This document shows positions 23,005-34,565 of a stretch of DNA of 64,000 nucleotides, one piece after another; within the stretch, counting starts at the first letter, position 1; every line of letters begins with the position of its first letter. The notes under the pieces are model-generated. The model made no database searches. It was not told the DNA's origin and saw only the letters and a program-made list of their open reading frames with translations. Source of the DNA: Cunninghamella blakesleeana (lineage: Eukaryota > Mucoromycota > Mucoromycetes > Mucorales > Cunninghamellaceae); contig JAFCIZ010000007.1 in NCBI GenBank assembly GCA_017871115.1, positions 1,054,001 through 1,118,000 on the forward strand. Direction: 5' to 3'. The position numbers and the translations under genes were made by a program.

Positions 23005-24027
23005 CTAGTTATAATATATAATGGCAAGGGAAAAGTTGTTTAGTCTACTATCATTTTTTTTACATTGTTATTATTATTACTATTATTATTATCATTATTA
23101 TTATTATTATTATCATTATTATTGTCATTATTATTACAATTTCTATTAGCAAAGGATACTCTTCATATTTCTTATGAACAATACAAGCTGGACGCCATCT
23201 TCTTGAAACCAAGGCAAACTTTGCTAATACCATACCCTCTTTTTTTATTATTATTTAACTTTTTTACAACTACTGTTGTAAAAAAAAAAAAAAGAGAGAG
23301 AGAAAGAAAAAGTTTTTTAAAAAAAGGAAAAATAAATTATTGGCTAATTTAAATCCAGCTATACCATATTCCTTTTTTGTCATTTTTTTCTTACTTCTGT
23401 AAAATAGCATAACAATGATAAAAGTATTCTTTTCAAAAAGAATAGAAATGGAAACGATGATTACTATATATGAATTACTATGGTTATTTTTATTTTAAAA
23501 AATAAAAATTATAAAAAAGCAAGAGAAAAGAAAGAATCAATATAGGTACTTACGTACAAATTGTAAATCTTTTTTAAATATTTAATATATTGAATTGTTA
23601 AATATTTCGATTACATATCTTTTAAATATTTATTCTCTTTTATAATTTTTTTTTATTCCATTATAAAAATAAATGAAGATACTAATGATGCTATTATCAC
23701 TAATTAGTATGGACTAATTATTATTATTTTACTTTTATCTATAAATGTATCATTTTTTTTTTTTTTTTGAGGTTATATATAGAGTTGTCTATATTCAATT
23801 TAGTTTAAATTGAAATCTAATTTTTTTTGTTTCTTTTTTTACCTTTTAATTATTTAACTTGAGTTCGTTTCTTTTTTCTTCTTCTTCACTTTTTTCTTTC
23901 TCGCATTATTTTAATCTATTGTATATCTATATATGAATATATATACGTATATATATATACATACATACATACATACATATATATATATTGGAAATAGACA
24001 AATATTTAGAGTATATACAAATATATA
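23005..24027. promoter_or_regulatory. Divergent promoter spacer
   Basis: About 1 kb between divergently transcribed genes. It contains a TTA/ATT trinucleotide run (23066-23140), a poly-A/AG-rich tract (23280-23330), a long T run (23753-23768), a pyrimidine-rich stretch (23820-23905) and an ATAC tetranucleotide run (23958-23980) in the likely leader of the right-hand gene. No credible coding frame. Confidence 0.4.
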
Positions 24028-24660
24028 ATGATGCAACCTAATCGAAATTCATATCGATACTCATGGAATTCCTGTGCTACAGAAGACAGTACTGAATCGG
24101 CTAGTTTAGCAACTCCTCTAAGTGTTTCTCCTTGTCCTCAACCAAATACTCTTTTTCCCAATATCATTACTGTTGCAGATGAAGATACTTACATAACTCG
24201 ATTTCATATACCTGATATTGCCGCTGTAGCAACTAATCGACATCGACAAGAAACTCGGCAACAACAACAATTATTCTCTAATCCAACATCTCCCGAACCA
24301 AGTGGCATTCAAATCATGCAAAATGCTCAACCACCACCCTTATCATTTACTTTATTATCACACCAACAGCAACAATATAGCCGTTATTTTGAACAAAACG
24401 ACCAAGATCTTCATGCTACATCATCCATGTCATCCCCTCCTCCGCCTTCATTACACCAACAACCCAATAGAATGTTTTGGCCACGTATTAAACGAATTTT
24501 ATCAAATTCTTCATTAATTCCTAATAACCATTCATCAGATAACCATTCAAGGAAAAAGAAAATAACCTCTCAATTAAAACCATTCGATTCAAATGAAGAT
24601 GAAGGTGAAAGTAATCGAAAATGGTTTGATATAAAAAAATCGAGAATACATCCCTTTTAA
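24028..24660 (+). CDS. Uncharacterised disordered protein, single exon
   Basis: 210 aa from ATG 24028 (a double Met, MMQPNRNSYRYSWN) to TAA. Rich in Ser, Pro, Gln and Asn, with Gln runs. No domain is visible except a basic-aromatic patch near the C-terminus (MFWPRIKRILSNSS, then SRKKKITSQLKP and RKWFDIKKSRIHPF), which might bind membranes or nucleic acid. Codon use is like that of neighbouring genes and the long frame is clean, so it is probably expressed. No function can be proposed. Confidence 0.6.
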   Translation: MMQPNRNSYRYSWNSCATEDSTESASLATPLSVSPCPQPNTLFPNIITVADEDTYITRFHIPDIAAVATNRHRQETRQQQQLFSNPTSPEPSGIQIMQNAQPPPLSFTLLSHQQQQYSRYFEQNDQDLHATSSMSSPPPPSLHQQPNRMFWPRIKRILSNSSLIPNNHSSDNHSRKKKITSQLKPFDSNEDEGESNRKWFDIKKSRIHPF

Positions 24661-24728
24661 AAAAAATGTTACGTATAATTAATATTTATTCAATTATTTA
24701 ATTTTTTATTATTATTATTACTATTTCT

Positions 24729-24780
24729 ATTATTACTATTATTACTATTATTACTATTATTACTATTATTACTATTATTA
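24729..24780. repeat. 9-nt tandem repeat ATTATTACT
   Basis: About six near-perfect copies of ATTATTACT, flanked by looser ATT repeats, just downstream of the 210-aa gene. Minisatellite-like simple repeat. Confidence 0.9.
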
Positions 24781-25061
24781 ATATTATTACTATCATTATT
24801 ATATTACCATATTATCATTATATTATTATTATTATTATTTATATATATTTATCATTATTATTATACTTATTCTTTTTAAATGAAGTTTTTTTTTTTTTTT
24901 GATCTGACAATATCTCCGCCTTAATATATTTATATTTATTTTTTAATGATATAAAATCATTTCAATTTTTTTTTTTTTCTCCATGTCTTGTTTATATATT
25001 GTTCTATGTAGCTTAATTACTATAACTATATTTTCGTTTATTTTATATTTAATACAATATT

Positions 25062-25301
25062 TTACAAAAAAAAGGGATCTTGAGGACGGGAACGCGTAAG
25101 AAACCATTGAAAAAAAGGATAACCTACGAACTTAATGTCCGCTTCAATTAACATATCCGATGTTAAATGTTCACTAAAGATTTTATAATTTAGATGACGA
25201 AAATTTTTTTGGATACAATTGTTATTAAAAGTCAACTTGTGGTTATTAAAAAAAAAAAAAAAAATTAAAAAGAGAAATTCAAATTTTTTTACGGATATCA
25301 T
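25062..25301 (-). CDS. Small frame of doubtful status
   Basis: 79 codons from ATG 25301 to TAA 25062. The N-terminal third is Phe-rich and reflects an A-run. The C-terminal half is mixed and protein-like (HLTSDMLIEADIKFVGYPFF, ending RSRPQDPFFL). This could be the last exon of an unrecognised gene, a decayed exon or chance. No upstream partner exon was convincing. Confidence 0.25.
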   Translation of the reverse strand: MISVKKFEFLFLIFFFFFNNHKLTFNNNCIQKNFRHLNYKIFSEHLTSDMLIEADIKFVGYPFFQWFLTRSRPQDPFFL

Positions 25302-26253
25302 TAACTGATTTATTTTTTAAAAATAAAAAAATAAAAAGACCTGTATTCTATTATGTGATTAATCCATTTTTTCCAATTCGTTTAATAATAACATATCAAA
25401 CGATATTTTTGATCTCCTCTTATAAAATATAAAAAGTTGATAAAGTTTCAACATTTCTCCTATTTCAGCTCCTCCTCATGCTTTCATTCCACAACTCATA
25501 TATTATATCTATTTTACTTTTATACACATACAAACCCCTCGATATCCCTCTTGACCTTAAAAAATAATAGATGATGAGAAATATTAAGATTTTTAAACAG
25601 TTGTTTTTTATATCCAAACTAAAATTATAAAAAAGTTCTGTCTGTTCCTCCTTTTTTGCATATAAAAAAGTAAATCTTAGTGTAGGAGAGAAAAGTGAAA
25701 ATATATTACTCTTCCCCTTAAAAAAAATCTTGTCCCTCTACCACTCTTTCTTTCTCTTTTTTTGGAGTTTGAAAAAAAAAAAAAAAAAAGGTTTTCAAAT
25801 AATTTTGAATTATTATGTTTTTTTTTATATTTTTATTTTATTTTATTTTTTTTATCTTTAACTTGTTTTTTTATTTTTAATATCATTCATTTTATTTTAT
25901 TACTTTCGTTTATCTATTAATTTATTATAAAAATTTATATAATCATTTAATATATATATACATATATATATATATACATATATTTATATATCTATTTAAA
26001 AAATTATTATAATAATATAAAAATCAATAAAAGGTAAATAAAAAATATGAAAGAATGATCGACGTAAAGTTTATTTATTCATTGATAAACTTTTTAAATG
26101 AAGGAAAAGTAATATTCTTTCTTTTTTTTTTAATTTTTATATGTTTTTTTATTTTATTTTTCTAGTATTTATACATCATCTTTATTATTAATACTATTTA
26201 ACTATTTTTTTTTTTTAAAAAAAGAAGATAGCTATAATATAAATATATAAATC

Positions 26254-28989
26254 ATGCCAACATTGTCACTATGGAGTATCATCGCTATTTTAATTTGTAT
26301 CGTAACCATTGTTATCAGTTTACTATTATGTATATTTAAATATCGACGTTGCCCTCGATCCACTGTTGATCCAGTAGAATATATTAGCGACCATAAAAAA
26401 ATAAAACAGCAATCAAAGCAAAAAAAAGAAATACAAAAAATTGACACCTCTACAACAACAACAGCTATTAAAAATAAAAATGATTTTTATACTCATCATG
26501 ATGATATGGATGAAAAAAATAGTACTCCTACTCCTACCACCACTACCTCCACTTTATTCCCCACTACACCAGCAGCACTTGATGACCCTCTGTCAGAAAA
26601 ACAACATGATTTCCTTTTTCAAAAAGAGTCATCTTCCTTTCAGGAGTTTAATCTCTCTTTGCCCTTACCCCCGCCAACAACTTCTTTTTTCTCTGATAAA
26701 ATGGAATTAAATTCAGATGAAGCAAATCGTTTATATGAACTATATATGGCTAGCAGTACTCATAACAATGATAAAAAACAACATATTACAATTGATATGA
26801 ACGATACGAATCTCATCAATAATACTAATAATAATAAATCACTGGCTGCTACAATTAAAAGTACATTTCGTCAATCTCTAGGTCGACAAAAATCTATTTC
26901 TAAAAAAACAAATATATACCAATTATTTGACACTAATAATAGCGATCTTCCCATAATAACAAATAATAAATATGATAATTCAAATTTGGATATCTATTCT
27001 ACTATAAATAAAAATTCATCAGCAACACTATCGACTAATATTGTAAATTTAATAAAAGATGAAATCAACACATCGGCAGCTACGCTTGGAAATAATAATA
27101 GTGGCAGTGATGAGCTTGAATTATCAAAAAAAGAAAACGAGAAGTCCAATATAGAACAAGATAAAAAAGATCAAACTAATATTAGTCAACAAAATACAAT
27201 CTCCAATCATCATAAAATCGCAGATGCTGATAATAATAATAATAAAAAACATATAAAGAGTAGCCCATCTATAGCAACAACAAAATCAGTAACTAATAGT
27301 GTTCGTCCAAGTTTACATGATATAACAAGTTGGTGGTCATTAAATGAAAAATCAGAAACTAATAGTCTTCATCATTCTTCATTAACAAAAGAGGAAAGCT
27401 TACATTCCTTTCACGATGATTGTAGTAGCGATTTACAAGTCAATCTAGCGTCAACAGCAACAATAGATGATGTGTCTTCCTTATTTCAATTAAACCAGCC
27501 TACTACGCCTTCAAAATCACCTATTGATGAACCTTATTCATTTTCCCCTAATTCCACATGTAGTCGTGCTACTTTAAAAAGATATCGTAAGGCTTTATTG
27601 GAACAAGCTGCTTTAGATAATGGAGATGAAGATGAAGAAGATGATAGTGATGATGACAATGGCGATAACGATGATGATGACGATGATGATGATAATGATG
27701 ATGAAAAATCTAGTGATGATAGTATAAGCGACAATATTATGATTCACTTGAGTCATAGTAACGTAAATGAAATGGTTCATGACAATATCAGTAATCATGA
27801 TAATGGTAATAGTGAATGTTCTTCTTTTAGTAGTCCAATAAATATTAGTAATGAAAGTTATAGTGATGATGATCTGCGCCAAAATGAAAATGACTTCGTA
27901 GATGATACATTATCGTATAAAAATGATAAAATACCTACTATTGAAGTAAAGTCGTATCCATTGTCTACTATTGAAATTAATCCATATGAAGAATCCAATC
28001 CATATCATGCAGAAAATAAACTAGATGATTATACTATGAATCGATTATCCATGTTTTCAGCTGCATCAGATAATACTATTCAACCATTACCATCCGTACC
28101 AATTCATCATAATACAGTAGTAATAGAAGAAGTAGAGATCAAAGCTATCAAAAAAGATGATCAAGAACAAAAAGATGAAAAAATCATCCATCCACAATAT
28201 CAAGACAATGAAGGTAAAGTAGAACCACCGGCAGAAAAGGATCAAAATGATATTGATAATCATTCCAAGTCATCATTACCACAAGAAACCTACCAGCATG
28301 CATTTGATAAATCAGTATCTTCTATATCCACAGTAATTCAACAAAGCGGTCCTTATATTTCCACATCTAGTCTTACTAAAAATAGTAATAATGTAGATAG
28401 TGTTCGCCGTATATTGCACTCTACATGGAATTCCAACCGATTATCGGAGAATGGGTCTATATCATCCAAACGATCCACTTTATCACAAGGAAAATCGCCA
28501 CCAGGAAGTATTAATCCGCGCCAGTTAAATAAGTATTTGGCTTCTTTATCTTTACGAGGTCAACAACAACAGCAGCAGCAACGTGGGACCAATAATCGAC
28601 CCGGATTACCAACAGGATTTATGGTGAATTCTGATGAAGTAGATATACAAGGACCAGTACCTACAGCATCATTTTCTTCATCTACTGTACGTACCATGAT
28701 ACCAGAAGACGAACCTATTGAATCCCACCTTGGTAAGAAGACAACAGCGGCCACAGAAACAAACCCAAAAGCTAATAATACTAGTAAAAATACTCCAATA
28801 AAAGAATCGGCTAGTACAAAAATAAAAGAAAAGCAACCATTTGGTACTATAAAAACTAATCAACAACAACAAAGAGCTCCTTTACCTTGGAATGCAGCCA
28901 AGTCAAAAAAGAGTAATAATAGTAATAGTAATGATAAAACACCTGCACAACGTGAACGTGATCGTTATTTAAAATCTTTAAAAAAATAG
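26254..28989 (+). CDS. Large intronless membrane-anchored disordered protein
   Basis: 911 aa in a single exon, striking among intron-rich neighbours. An N-terminal hydrophobic segment (LSLWSIIAILICIVTIVISL) is followed directly by LLLCIFKYRRCPR, which suits a signal anchor with the bulk in the cytosol. The rest is low-complexity, rich in Ser, Asn, Asp and Thr. It has an acidic Asp run (about residues 455-490, encoded 27620-27730) and several patches of ordinary composition: RPSLHDITSWWSLN, CSRATLKRYRKALLEQAALD, INPRQLNKYLASLSLRGQQQ and APLPWNAAKSKK. The C-terminus is basic (RERDRYLKSLKK). No known domain recognised. The acidic run followed by short conserved-looking motifs suggests a scaffold or adaptor, but this is inference. 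Confidence 0.7.
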   Translation: MPTLSLWSIIAILICIVTIVISLLLCIFKYRRCPRSTVDPVEYISDHKKIKQQSKQKKEIQKIDTSTTTTAIKNKNDFYTHHDDMDEKNSTPTPTTTTSTLFPTTPAALDDPLSEKQHDFLFQKESSSFQEFNLSLPLPPPTTSFFSDKMELNSDEANRLYELYMASSTHNNDKKQHITIDMNDTNLINNTNNNKSLAATIKSTFRQSLGRQKSISKKTNIYQLFDTNNSDLPIITNNKYDNSNLDIYSTINKNSSATLSTNIVNLIKDEINTSAATLGNNNSGSDELELSKKENEKSNIEQDKKDQTNISQQNTISNHHKIADADNNNNKKHIKSSPSIATTKSVTNSVRPSLHDITSWWSLNEKSETNSLHHSSLTKEESLHSFHDDCSSDLQVNLASTATIDDVSSLFQLNQPTTPSKSPIDEPYSFSPNSTCSRATLKRYRKALLEQAALDNGDEDEEDDSDDDNGDNDDDDDDDDNDDEKSSDDSISDNIMIHLSHSNVNEMVHDNISNHDNGNSECSSFSSPINISNESYSDDDLRQNENDFVDDTLSYKNDKIPTIEVKSYPLSTIEINPYEESNPYHAENKLDDYTMNRLSMFSAASDNTIQPLPSVPIHHNTVVIEEVEIKAIKKDDQEQKDEKIIHPQYQDNEGKVEPPAEKDQNDIDNHSKSSLPQETYQHAFDKSVSSISTVIQQSGPYISTSSLTKNSNNVDSVRRILHSTWNSNRLSENGSISSKRSTLSQGKSPPGSINPRQLNKYLASLSLRGQQQQQQQRGTNNRPGLPTGFMVNSDEVDIQGPVPTASFSSSTVRTMIPEDEPIESHLGKKTTAATETNPKANNTSKNTPIKESASTKIKEKQPFGTIKTNQQQQRAPLPWNAAKSKKSNNSNSNDKTPAQRERDRYLKSLKK

Positions 28990-29358
28990 AGGAAAAAAGA
29001 TTAAGGAAGAATAATAAAAAATAAAAATGAGCCCACTTTTTGGATTAAAAAATTAAAGTGCCGTCATTTTTCTCCACTTGATCATTTTACTTATCAAATT
29101 TTTTTTCTATTTTTTTACTATAAATATAATCTTTTATATTATTATGTTATCAATATATTATGTTATCAACATTATTTTATATAATAAATTAATTATTAAT
29201 AATACTTTTTTTTTTAAAAAAAATATGTTACATATATAATAATTTATTAATAATAAACTATTTTAATTATTTTATTAATTTAATATGATGCTACCATATA
29301 ATAATACAAAATTGAGTACGTATAGACTATTTTTTTTCTAAGTAATATTGCTATTTTT
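28990..29358. other. Convergent intergenic spacer
   Basis: 369 nt between two convergent genes, nearly all A/T, with a T10-A8 tract near 29206-29223. Presumably two 3' UTRs; nothing else seen. Confidence 0.5.
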
Positions 29359-30100
29359 TTAGGGAACAAAAGGACATTTACCACCAGAAGATTTCACTTC
29401 ATTACCGTCTTTATCTTCTCTATTCTTTGCTAATTGTCTCATTAATTCATTAGGATCATAGAAGGTTTCAAGCTAATAATAAATAAATAATATATATATA
29501 ATCAATATCAATATCAATATAAACGTATGTGCATGTATTTTATATTTGTGTTTCTATCATTAATATTTATATATATATATATGTATTTTGTGTTACCTTT
29601 TCGATTTGGAAACCTTTATTGACGTGAGCTACAGTTACACCAAAAGATTGGACTACTTCATTGGAAGCTGGAGCTTGTAATTTTTTACCATTACCAAGGT
29701 TTACTGATAAGTCACCAGTCATTAAACCCCAATGACTAAATGGTTGTATAATAATAGTAAAAAAGAATGATGTATATTAGTAAATTATTATTATTATTAT
29801 TATTATTATTGAGGTAGTTTTTTTATATCTATTCTATTTTACCGCCATTTGAAAGCAACAACAGGAGGACCACTGTATACTTCTAAAACTTCCCAAGAGA
29901 AAGTACGAAGAGCACGTTTGAATAATTTATGAGAATCAGAGAAATCAGATTCACTTGCTTTGTATAATTCAGTATCACCAATTAGAGCATTGTAAGTACC
30001 CATCTAAAAATAAAATAAAAAAATAAATGACAAGCTAAAAAAAAAAGCCACTTTTCCCTTCCCTCTTTACATTTGCACATTTGCACACACATACACACAC

Positions 30101-30139
<39 letters not shown>

Positions 30140-30594
30140 TTGAGCATTTCATCAATGTTATGGAAAGGGTGGCCATTTACAGAGAATTGGTATTTTTCAT
30201 GATCAATTGTACGAATTTGATCAGCACGAAGTTTATAAGACATTTCCTTTTCCCAGTTCTAAAAAAAAATAAGAAAAATAAATATTATGTATTCTATTGA
30301 TTTTCTTTTTCTTTCTTTTTTTTTATTTATTTTTACCTTGACAAGATTTGATACCAACCATTCAAGGGAACCTTCTTTATGAGCAACAGTTTTTTCTAAA
30401 ATTGATAGATAGATAAGTCTAACAATTCTTCACTGGCAGTGATTTTTTTTTGTTATATTTTAATTTATTTTACCTAATTCATAGACTTCGTTTACTTTAT
30501 TATAATCGGGAACACGATTATATCTCCATTCATGTTCAGTATCGCCTAAAACAGCATTAGGGTTGGTCATAAAATCAGGAAGTTCATCAGCCAT
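29359..30594 (-). CDS. SnoaL/NTF2-like protein, homologue of barley pathogen-related protein
   Basis: Six exons: 30594-30474, 30395-30337, 30258-30139, 30003-29843, 29735-29597 and 29472-29359, giving 237 aa. The order of motifs fits the plant and fungal pathogen-related protein family of the SnoaL-like fold: HEWRYNRVPDYNKVN near the N-terminus, then KYQFSVNGHPFHNIDEMLK, MGTYNALIGDTELYK, FSWEVLEVYSGPPVVAFKWR, HWGLMTGD and a C-terminal ETFYDPNELMRQL. The biochemical role of this family is unknown; the name reflects pathogen-inducible expression in barley, not virulence. All introns are GT-AG. Assignment rests on recognised motifs and is fairly firm. Confidence 0.8.
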
Positions 30595-33041
30595 TTTAAT
30601 ATGTATAAATCTTTTTTTTTAAAAAAATAAAATAGTAAGAAGAAGAAGAAGAAAAAAAAGAAAGAAATAAAAAAATGTTGCTTTTTATTTAAAGTTTATG
30701 GGTAATTCAACCATAATTTATACCCAACATTGGATTACAATTGTGTAACATAGCTTCAGGGTTCTACAAATGTTTTTTAAATTTTTCTAAAAAGCAAAGT
30801 TATATTGTTTTCTATTATTATTTCTTTTACTACAATGACAATTTATTATTATTACTATTAATATAGCTATTGATGTTATTAATATAATAAATTATATATA
30901 AAAAAAGGATTTCATTGAACTTTTCTTCATCAATGATAAGAAATAACGATGTGAATAAAGTGACTGATTGGAGAAAATAAAGAAAATTTTTTTCAACAAT
31001 TGTATCACAGAGTTGGAGTTTGAAAAAAAAAAGATATAGATCTATATCATTGGTGAATGTATTCATTGCCTATTTTCAGTTAATCGCTGTTTTTCTTTCT
31101 AGAAGTACATGCAATAGGCATTCTTCTTTACCTAATTTAAATTTGTTCATAAAAAAATCGCTACTTTAAAAATTACACTATTTAGATTACATAAAAAACA
31201 TATATTTATTTGTAAATTCTAGTTTAATATGAAAAATAAAATAAAGCAATCATAAATGAATTTATATTCTTTCTTTTTTTTTTATCTACAAGTAAACTTC
31301 ATGATTCTCTTTCCAATTACTTTTTGGTACACATTCCCAATCAAAAGTTATTGTTATCAGTGATTTTTTTTAACTCTTAATCATTTTATCCAAGCTGTTT
31401 AAACAGTTTTCTATTAAATTCTGAAGAGGATGATCAGTCACTTTAATTATAACCGTAATAAATTATTAATTGTTGATAGTGTCGTTGTTATTATTGTATC
31501 TGAAGGTGAAAAAGGCAGCTGTGGTGGGTGGAGACTTATTTAAATTACTATCATTATTAACTTTGTTTTAATTTATAATAACATTGCATTCTCCTAATAA
31601 TACTAATAAAAGAACGAAAGTAAAAAATATTACATAGGTTAATTGTGATAAACCAAAAAGTGTCGTATGGTGAAGAAATAAAATGATATTTGCCTTTGCT
31701 TCCAAAAGTATAAATGTATATATCAAGCCTCTAACAAGCGTCATCGATGGTAATTAATAAATCAAGAGTTTCAAGTTGTATCTGTTTATGCATATACCGA
31801 CAAAAGTAATTGGCCAACTTTTCATCTAACTCTATTATCACATATAGGATGTTCATTAGTAAAGCAGTAGTGTAATAGTATAATTTCTGGACTATAAGAA
31901 ATGTAGAAAATAGAGGGAATAAATTAAAATAGAATAGAGTGAAAATATGGGAGAGTTCTATACATGCCTGTATATTCATGAATATCTCACTTACCAATCA
32001 CTCAGCGGGTTAAGAGCCTATTCGATTTATTAATTTCAATACCGCTTTTTGAAGTTAATGCCAATATTAGGAGATCTTATCGTCATCATCAGAACATTTG
32101 ATTTTGCCATAACTATTTTTTTTTTTTTTTTGGATGTATTTAACCAACGTTAATGTACCTTTTTTATCCAGTCATCTACCGAAAGCTAAGTCCATAATTC
32201 AATACTATCATATCCCAGGTTGACGTTTAGTTATATACTTTTTTTTCTTTTTCCTTTCTCTTTTGATACTTTTTAATTTATTTCTAACAAGATATACGAT
32301 ATATAAAAGCAATATATATAAGGAATATGCATTCGTACTTTTCACTATTATTGTTTTATTTTATTTTATTAAAAAATACTTACAGTCGTAGTAAAAATTT
32401 TATGAAAAGGGCCGTTGAAAAATATTGATAGTAAAAAATTATAAACCTTGTTGATTATTCTTGTTCTTTAGTATTTTTAGTTAAGCTTTCATGAAAAACT
32501 TTTCAAATCTATAGTTTAAATAAAATAAAATATAAAATTAATTGTAAAAATAGAATTAATAAATGATATATTTCTTTCTATTTAAACAATTCAAAATAAG
32601 AATGTTATTTACTGCATTAGTACATGATGCTTGTAAATTTGCCAAAGATCGTAAAATTTTGAAGTAATGGAATTTTAACAGCTATTTTGTTGAGGCTATA
32701 TTTTAATTTTTTTTAAAAAAAATGGTAAAAATATTAAACAAAATAAAAAATTAATCATTAGCTTTTAGTTTTTTATTTTTTATTTTTTTAATAAATCTTG
32801 TTTTCTAATATGTACTTACTTTTTTTTTTTTTTACTTGAAGAAAAAAAAAGAATTTATTAAATTTAGAGATACGAAGAAAAAAAAAATCCCTTTTTTTTA
32901 ATTGAAAAAAAGTAAGAAATTATAATAGTTTATATAATATGATGCATTAATAAAATAAATATAAAAATGTAATGATAAAATAAAAAAATAAAGTATTGGT
33001 AAATAAAAAAAGAAGAGCATAGGATATAATATTTCAAAATA
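30595..33041. other. 2.4 kb gene-poor tandem spacer
   Basis: Lies between two minus-strand genes. The left 80 nt are the leader of the pathogen-related-like gene (with a T9-A7 tract). A decayed coding-like stretch at 31286-31462 is listed separately. An 88-codon minus frame at 31731-31997 is hydrophobic and unsupported. CTGTTTAAACAG near 31394-31405 is a perfect 12-nt palindrome. No complete gene. Confidence 0.45.
31286..31462 (-). pseudogene. Possible C-terminal remnant of an unknown gene
   Basis: On the minus strand, one frame runs from 31462 to a TAG at 31288-31286 with a single internal TAA. Before the TAA it reads VTDHPLQNLIENCLNSLDKM, and after it ITFDWECVPKSNWKENHEVY. Its Trp, Cys and His content is unlike translated spacer, so it may be a decayed exon or a last exon with an unrecognised intron. 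No family recognised. Confidence 0.25.
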
Positions 33042-34565
33042 TTATGAAGTAGGTTTTATGATATGATTATGATGATTAACAGGTGATTGTTGGGATGAAT
33101 TAGATCTATGTGGTGAATTGACAGCTGATGACGCTTTTTTCGTATAAGGCTCTAAATAATAGCTTAACATATCCGATGCTATTTCTATATATATGAATAT
33201 AATAATGATATATTGTATTTATTAATATAATATAATCCTTTATTTTTTATTTTATTTTTATTTTATTTCTTTTTTATATTCTTATTACCATGAATGATAC
33301 TTCCGTCCAAATCAATTTGGTCCCACCACGCATTTTCAAGGGCTTCAGAAGAAAATTCACTAGCAAGTAATAAGGCTGCTCCTGCAACTGTTTTTGGAGA
33401 ATATAATACGCATAATGGCGATCCACATCTGTCAATAATTGAAAAAATAATATCAAATAAAATATAATTAAAATTATTGGTATTTATCATTGTTATTTAT
33501 ACATTTTTATGAACATACGATTGATATAATATCATCCAAGCTTTACGTAAAATTGATCCTGATACTGAAATAAAAATAAATAATCAGAAAGAAAAAAGTA
33601 AGGTTATATTAATGGTAATAGGAATAAAAGTGTATATTTTTATATTACAATAGTTTAATTATATATTTACCATTTAATTGGGTTTGAAAATCTAGTAGGC
33701 ATGTATGAGGATGTTCAATTGTCAAATCAAAGCATAATGTTTCCAAAAGTATTACTTCGTTGCATAGCATCGTATCTTTCCATTTAATAAAATCCTAAAA
33801 AATAAATAAATAATATACTAATCAATCATGCTTATTTGTTACTATTTTATTTTTATAATGCTTATATTTATATTTTTTACTTTTGAACCTTCTTCTAAAG
33901 TAAGTTTATCATTTTTTGCTGCTTTTTGTGCACACGCATTAATAAAATCTTTAATTCGTCGGGTACTTTCTTCTACTTTTGTTGCTACAAAAAGACTTGT
34001 TGCTGCCATATCCTTTTTTTAGAAATAATAATAAAAAATAAAAAATATAACGATAATAAAATTAGATAAGTATAAATAATGATATATATTGATTGATCGA
34101 TTAATAAAATAATAATAATGTTGCATTATTGCAATTATTACATATACATGGAAGCGTTTCATAGACTGTCGCATAAAAAATCGATGAAAAAAGGTGGTGG
34201 CAGTAGCAACAACAAGTTGAGTTCTAGTAATATTTTGAATCAATTAGTATTTTAATACAAACGACTGAGGCTATTCTTATTATTTATAGATGAATTAAGA
34301 TCTTTTTTCTTTTCTTTATAGTATTTCGATATTTACAAATTCAGTTTAGCTGCAACTGCCAAAAGATAATGACATCCTTTTGTTCTATCCAATTGTTCTT
34401 GTTCAAATGTAAGACCATCGGCGATACTTGGTGTATCTAAAAGCTCTTCTTTGGAATATAACCACTAAATAGAAGTAAAAATAAAAGAATAAAAGTATAA
34501 AAGTCAATTTATAATTGAGTTACAATTTATGTTATCAATTGTTATTATACCTGATCAATATTCAT
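33042..34565 (-). CDS. C-type cyclin (cyclin K/T-like)
   Basis: Eight exons: 34565-34551, 34464-34337, 34223-34148, 34012-33881, 33794-33671, 33564-33519, 33428-33289 and 33184-33042, giving 267 aa. The first cyclin box shows WLYSKEELLDTPSIADGL (compare the W-x-x-x-K-x-x-L-x-x-T-P-S opening of cyclins K and T). It continues with VVATATTFFHRFFMRQSMKR and AATSLFVATKVEESTRRIKD. The second box contains ILLETLCFDLTIEHPHTCLL and KTVAGAALLLASEF. These place it with transcriptional cyclins that partner Cdk9 or Cdk12/Ctk1 and phosphorylate the RNA polymerase II tail. Which of the two it serves cannot be decided here. It shares a 348-nt head-to-head promoter with the myosin V gene. Confidence 0.87.

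Larger units (their letters stand above)
24661..26253. other. Spacer with simple repeats and one weak frame
   Basis: Contains the 9-nt tandem repeat (24729-24780), further ATT runs, many poly-T tracts and a minus-strand frame at 25062-25301, listed separately. The last 50 nt before the next gene include a T12-A7 tract (26205-26223). Otherwise nothing is recognisable. Confidence 0.45.

Noticed and set aside
24717..24800. Regular 9-nt repeats resembling an array
   Set aside because: Contiguous ATTATTACT units without spacers; a simple tandem repeat, not CRISPR.
30830..31066. 78-codon minus-strand frame upstream of the pathogen-related-like gene
   Set aside because: Low-complexity Asn/Ile/Phe composition; no sign of coding constraint.
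31731..31997. 88-codon minus-strand frame in the gene-poor gap
   Set aside because: Strongly hydrophobic Phe/Leu/Tyr composition in A/T-rich DNA, with no motif or neighbouring exon; could be part of a relic but not supportable as a gene.
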